Below, piece after piece: positions 33,651 through 36,420 of a DNA stretch of 36,420 nucleotides; position 1 is the first letter of the stretch; each line of letters starts with the position of its first letter. A program made the position numbers and the translations under genes. The DNA lies in assembly GCF_016901835.1 (NCBI RefSeq), contig NZ_JACJKX010000016.1, forward strand, positions 1 to 36,420. Direction: 5' to 3'. Source of the DNA: Parasutterella secunda. Its GTDB lineage: Bacteria > Pseudomonadota > Gammaproteobacteria > Burkholderiales > Burkholderiaceae_F. Under the pieces are notes generated by a model. It saw only the letters and a program-made list of their open reading frames with translations, searched no databases and was not told the DNA's origin.

Positions 33651-35012
33651 CTAGGAGGCCGAGTCGTTAGCAGCCTTAATTTTCAATTCACCTTTGAGCG
33701 TCACGTCGCGAATCGTGTAGGGGATGGAAATCTTTTCCGCATTGAAGCGTTCGAGCACCTCTTTCATGATGCTGGAGCGCAAAACCGAAGTACCGTTTTC
33801 GGGGTCTTTTACCCAAAAACTTAACTTCAGGTTAATTCCGTCGTTACCAAAGCCGGATACCACAGCCCACGGAGTGGGGCTTTCCAAGACACGGGATTGA
33901 CGTCTGGCAATTTCCACCAAAATGGCCAAGGCACGATTGACGTCGCACTCGTACCCGATACTGGTTTCAACCGTAGCGACCGAGGCACGATCCGTGAAAG
34001 TGAAGTTTTTCACATTTTGGGTGACGAAGGTTTCATTCGGAATGATCATTTCTTCGCCAGAGAAATTTCTCAAAACCGAATAACGCGTCTTAATTTGAGT
34101 GATCTTTCCGTTAAAACCCGCGACTTCAACGGTATCGCCGATTTTGACCGAATGGTCAAACAAAATGATGAAACCGGAGATGTAGTTTGAGGCAATCTTT
34201 TGAAGACCAAAGCCTAAGCCCACACCGATCGCACCGCCAAACACACTCAGAATTGTCAGATCAAGCCCCATCGTTGAGAGTGAAATCAGTACGGCCACGG
34301 CCATAAATGCAATGTGAATGAGTCTTGAGAGAACAATCTTGAGGTTGTTATCAATGTCTTTTGCCGAATTTAAGGCGCTGTCACAGAGGTTTGAGAGCCA
34401 ATGCGCGAGCAAAAGCGAAACAAAAATCGTAATGGCGCCGACAATTAATGCCCAAAGCGTCAGCGAGTCCGATCCGATAGGTAGATTAATAGCCCGTAAA
34501 GCCTGAATGAACTTCGGCAAAATCCCGACGATTTCTAAAATCGCCAAAATCCAGAAAATGACGTATAGCGGCTTTTTAATTTGCTGCAGGAGACTGTCGG
34601 TGGCAACAAAAGTTGTAAAAAGCTGAATCATAAAAACCAACAAGGCCCAGGCGTAGAAAATCTGATAGCCGATGTTGATGAGATTAAAGCTTTTTTCAGC
34701 CAATAAATGCTGATCGGCAATGACTGAGGCGCCGAGTGATAAAAAAAGTGCAGCAAAAATCGAAAAGAAAAGACGCCTGGCAAGTTGTAAGCAAAAGCGG
34801 GCAATGCTGTGAGAGACATTTTCTTTTGAAAAATATTCTTCCCAGCGCCGGATTCGATGCGCTAAAAAGCGCGAGACCAAAAGCGACAGGATAATCGCAC
34901 CGATGATGGCTTCGACTTGGTACCAGAAAGAACTCTGAGAGACTTCGGCAGCAACCAAGTCGGACGTCGTTTGCAGGAAATTCATAAAGCTTTGCAAGGC
35001 GGAGTTTTCCAT
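33651..35012 (-). CDS. MscS-family mechanosensitive ion channel
   Basis: A 453-residue inner-membrane channel. Five or so N-terminal membrane segments precede the MscS core: pore helix FGGAIGVGLGFGLQKIASNYISG (split: VFGGAIGVGLGFGLQK, IASNYISGF), the beta domain FDHSVKIGDTVEVAGFNGKI and the cytoplasmic vestibule to the C-terminus. Longer than E. coli MscS (286), so of the multi-helix sub-family. The ATG has no strong RBS and an internal Met11 is possible. The nearby partial copy shows its 3' end has been duplicated. Confidence 0.9.
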   Translation of the reverse strand: MENSALQSFMNFLQTTSDLVAAEVSQSSFWYQVEAIIGAIILSLLVSRFLAHRIRRWEEYFSKENVSHSIARFCLQLARRLFFSIFAALFLSLGASVIADQHLLAEKSFNLINIGYQIFYAWALLVFMIQLFTTFVATDSLLQQIKKPLYVIFWILAILEIVGILPKFIQALRAINLPIGSDSLTLWALIVGAITIFVSLLLAHWLSNLCDSALNSAKDIDNNLKIVLSRLIHIAFMAVAVLISLSTMGLDLTILSVFGGAIGVGLGFGLQKIASNYISGFIILFDHSVKIGDTVEVAGFNGKITQIKTRYSVLRNFSGEEMIIPNETFVTQNVKNFTFTDRASVATVETSIGYECDVNRALAILVEIARRQSRVLESPTPWAVVSGFGNDGINLKLSFWVKDPENGTSVLRSSIMKEVLERFNAEKISIPYTIRDVTLKGELKIKAANDSAS

Positions 35013-35199
35013 ATTTTTGTCAAGGACAAATTGATTGCCGATTCTTTAAGTCTAATGATCAGAATAAGGAATGGAGCAAGATTTATATTAGTTTTTGTTT
35101 GTAATTGAAACGGTAAAAATTAAGGGCAACAACTTTTGCTATTTTCTTGTTTAGAACTAGGAGGAAAAGGTATTTCGTTATTGCCCGAATTTTCAGTGT

Positions 35200-36258
35200 T
35201 CACTTCTTTTGGATTTCGCTAAAACAAAAGTCCTCCCATTCTTGTAGTAACGCTCGTCTCTGCTCAACAAATTCGCCTCTTCGATATGCTCCGTTATGAC
35301 GATCGTTCGGATCTTTATGAGCTAAACATTTTTCTACTAACATCATATTTTTATCGTTTTCTTGTGCCCACGTCGTAAAAGCCGCTCTGAATCCATGAGG
35401 CACAATATCCCTGCTATTTTGGAAAGGATCAGTAAAAGTAGGTTGACCCAGACAAGCCATTTGTTTGTTTAATGAACGAATAGTTTTTCGAACAGCATTT
35501 CCCGAAATGGGAGAGGAGTTACGAGAAAAAATTTCTTTGTCAGGGTTAATTTCCTGTTCTTTGTGCAATTCTATTAGAAGAGCTAACGCTTCTTTGCTAA
35601 GGGGAACATTGTGTGGTCGATTATTCCCTTGCTTGCCTTTCATGTGAGATGCAGGAATGTTCCACTCAGATAGTTCAAAGTTAATTTCTTTCCACTTAGC
35701 CAGTCGCACAGATTGACTGCGTGAAACAGTCAAGATAGAAAACAAAAGGATTTTTTTACTAACAGAATTTGATTTGGATGATGTAAGTGAGTTTATGAAA
35801 CGAGGTACCTCCCTCCAATCAATTGCAGGATAGTGGTTACGTTGAGTGTTGTGTAAACGTACGCCCAAATATGGCTCTAATAGTTCTTTGTCGGTAGGAA
35901 GTCTTTCTTTTGAATTTCTGTAATTTTTTGAATCACACCAACTTAAAAATTGATGTAAAGCTGTTAATAATTTACTTTGAGTTTGGGTTGTTTGATTGGC
36001 ACAAAACTCAAGACAACTGACGATGTCGATAGTCGTGATATTTTTGGGGTGTTTGTCTCCAATAAAAGGGAATACATATTTTTCTCCTAAGGCCATACGT
36101 CTCTCTATGGCACGTTGATCTGTCCAATGTTTAATTTTTTTATAGTCCTGAAGCCATGTCATCCATAGTTCAGAAACAGTAACTCGATGAAAGGTTAATT
36201 TGAAAATAAGTCGATGAGTGATCAGTTGTGAATGAAGGTTTTTGAGAAATTTTTTCAT
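35200..36258 (-). CDS. P4-like tyrosine-recombinase integrase
   Basis: A 352-residue tyrosine recombinase. Catalytic residues: Arg180 (ILTVSRSQSVRLAKW), His288-x-x-Arg291 (HGFR), His314 (LAHKD), Tyr325 (GAYRRGE). The C-terminal pattern GAYRRGEFVEQRRALLQEWEDF is that of P4/CP4-type phage integrases, but the usual N-terminal arm-binding domain is shortened. AAGGAG precedes the ATG. Divergent from an hsdS reading frame 23 bp away; probably the edge of a mobile island or a cassette-switching recombinase. Confidence 0.88.
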   Translation of the reverse strand: MKKFLKNLHSQLITHRLIFKLTFHRVTVSELWMTWLQDYKKIKHWTDQRAIERRMALGEKYVFPFIGDKHPKNITTIDIVSCLEFCANQTTQTQSKLLTALHQFLSWCDSKNYRNSKERLPTDKELLEPYLGVRLHNTQRNHYPAIDWREVPRFINSLTSSKSNSVSKKILLFSILTVSRSQSVRLAKWKEINFELSEWNIPASHMKGKQGNNRPHNVPLSKEALALLIELHKEQEINPDKEIFSRNSSPISGNAVRKTIRSLNKQMACLGQPTFTDPFQNSRDIVPHGFRAAFTTWAQENDKNMMLVEKCLAHKDPNDRHNGAYRRGEFVEQRRALLQEWEDFCFSEIQKK

Positions 36259-36280
36259 GAAAGCTCCTTAAACAAAGAGC

Positions 36281-36420
36281 TTGGTTATAGAGGAAATTTA
36301 TGGTGAAGTTGCTCAGTTAGGGAGCGAACCAGAGGTTGTAGAAATCGGTGAGCCTCAGAGTGAAGTGCCGTTTACTATTCCCGAGAAGTGGAAGTGGGTT
36401 CGTTTGTTGGATGTGGCGCA
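36281..36420 (+). CDS. Type I restriction specificity subunit (HsdS) fragment, 3' cut by window edge
   Basis: The frame is closed by a TAA at 36269-36271 and has no ATG; TTG at 36281 is the first possible start. The product reads GSEPEVVEIGEPQ and then SEVPFTIPEKWKWVRLLDVA, the linker-plus-start of a target recognition domain (PF.IP..W.W.RL is the family signature). A normal HsdS would have either a start codon here or a preceding domain, so it may be a 5'-truncated, silent cassette. The rest lies outside the window. Confidence 0.65.
   Translation, partial: MVIEEIYGEVAQLGSEPEVVEIGEPQSEVPFTIPEKWKWVRLLDVA

Noticed and set aside
35013-35199. tRNA gene or attachment site beside the integrase
   Set aside because: No cloverleaf and no convincing direct repeat could be seen; only a 6-bp GGGCAA/TTGCCC dyad of low significance.

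Overview
The window reads as chromosomal DNA of a Gram-negative betaproteobacterium. A gut member of the Burkholderiales close to Sutterella/Parasutterella is my best guess, inferred from protein style only: a general bacterial porin and autotransporter barrels ending in aromatic-F, several Tat/Sec-exported redox proteins, a feoA-feoA-feoB operon, PagP, HemL, and a type A RNase P RNA. No rRNA, tRNA or CRISPR array was recognised.

Layout. 1-7.3 kb: the 3' end of an unknown gene abuts a C-terminally truncated exported alpha/beta hydrolase. Then come a LysR regulator divergent from a Tat-exported Fe-S protein plus cytochrome b pair (with a TCGGTG-N11-CACCGA dyad between them), an aldehyde dehydrogenase, an exported flavodoxin, and a DUF134-NifX-type fusion with a 20-bp perfect palindrome at its 5' end. 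7.4-12.6 kb: a RibD-C/DHFR-like reductase, an ISL3-type insertion sequence with a doubly frameshifted transposase that sits on the remains of an outer-membrane barrel gene, and a large autotransporter whose start codon is out of frame with the body because of a C7 tract. 13-19.6 kb: homoserine dehydrogenase divergent from an EamA exporter with a structured leader, PPK2, a MarR-cupin pair sharing one operator sequence, an MFS transporter and a CreA-like lipoprotein. 19.8-25 kb: a 17-residue-repeat secreted protein, HemL, an unusual PagP fused to a second beta-barrel, a sodium:solute symporter and rnpB. 25-29.5 kb: the Feo ferrous iron operon and a frameshifted porin, each preceded by a Fur-box-like site. 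29.7-33.3 kb: a four-gene metal P-type ATPase cluster carrying the rare SCA (P1B-6) motif. 33.3-36.4 kb: a decayed duplicate of the mscS 3' end, mscS itself, and a P4-like integrase divergent from the start of a type I restriction specificity (hsdS) reading frame cut by the window edge.

Themes. Iron and metal handling (Feo, Fur sites, P1B-6 ATPase) and the cell envelope (porin, autotransporters, PagP fusion) dominate. Four reading frames are broken or shifted at exactly 7-nt homopolymers: transposase T7 and A7, autotransporter C7, porin A7. This means either slipped-strand phase variation of surface proteins or base-calling error, and read-level data would separate the two. The most novel-looking items are the PagP-barrel fusion, the P1B-6 ATPase cluster with its HMA-like companion, and the C7-switched autotransporter.
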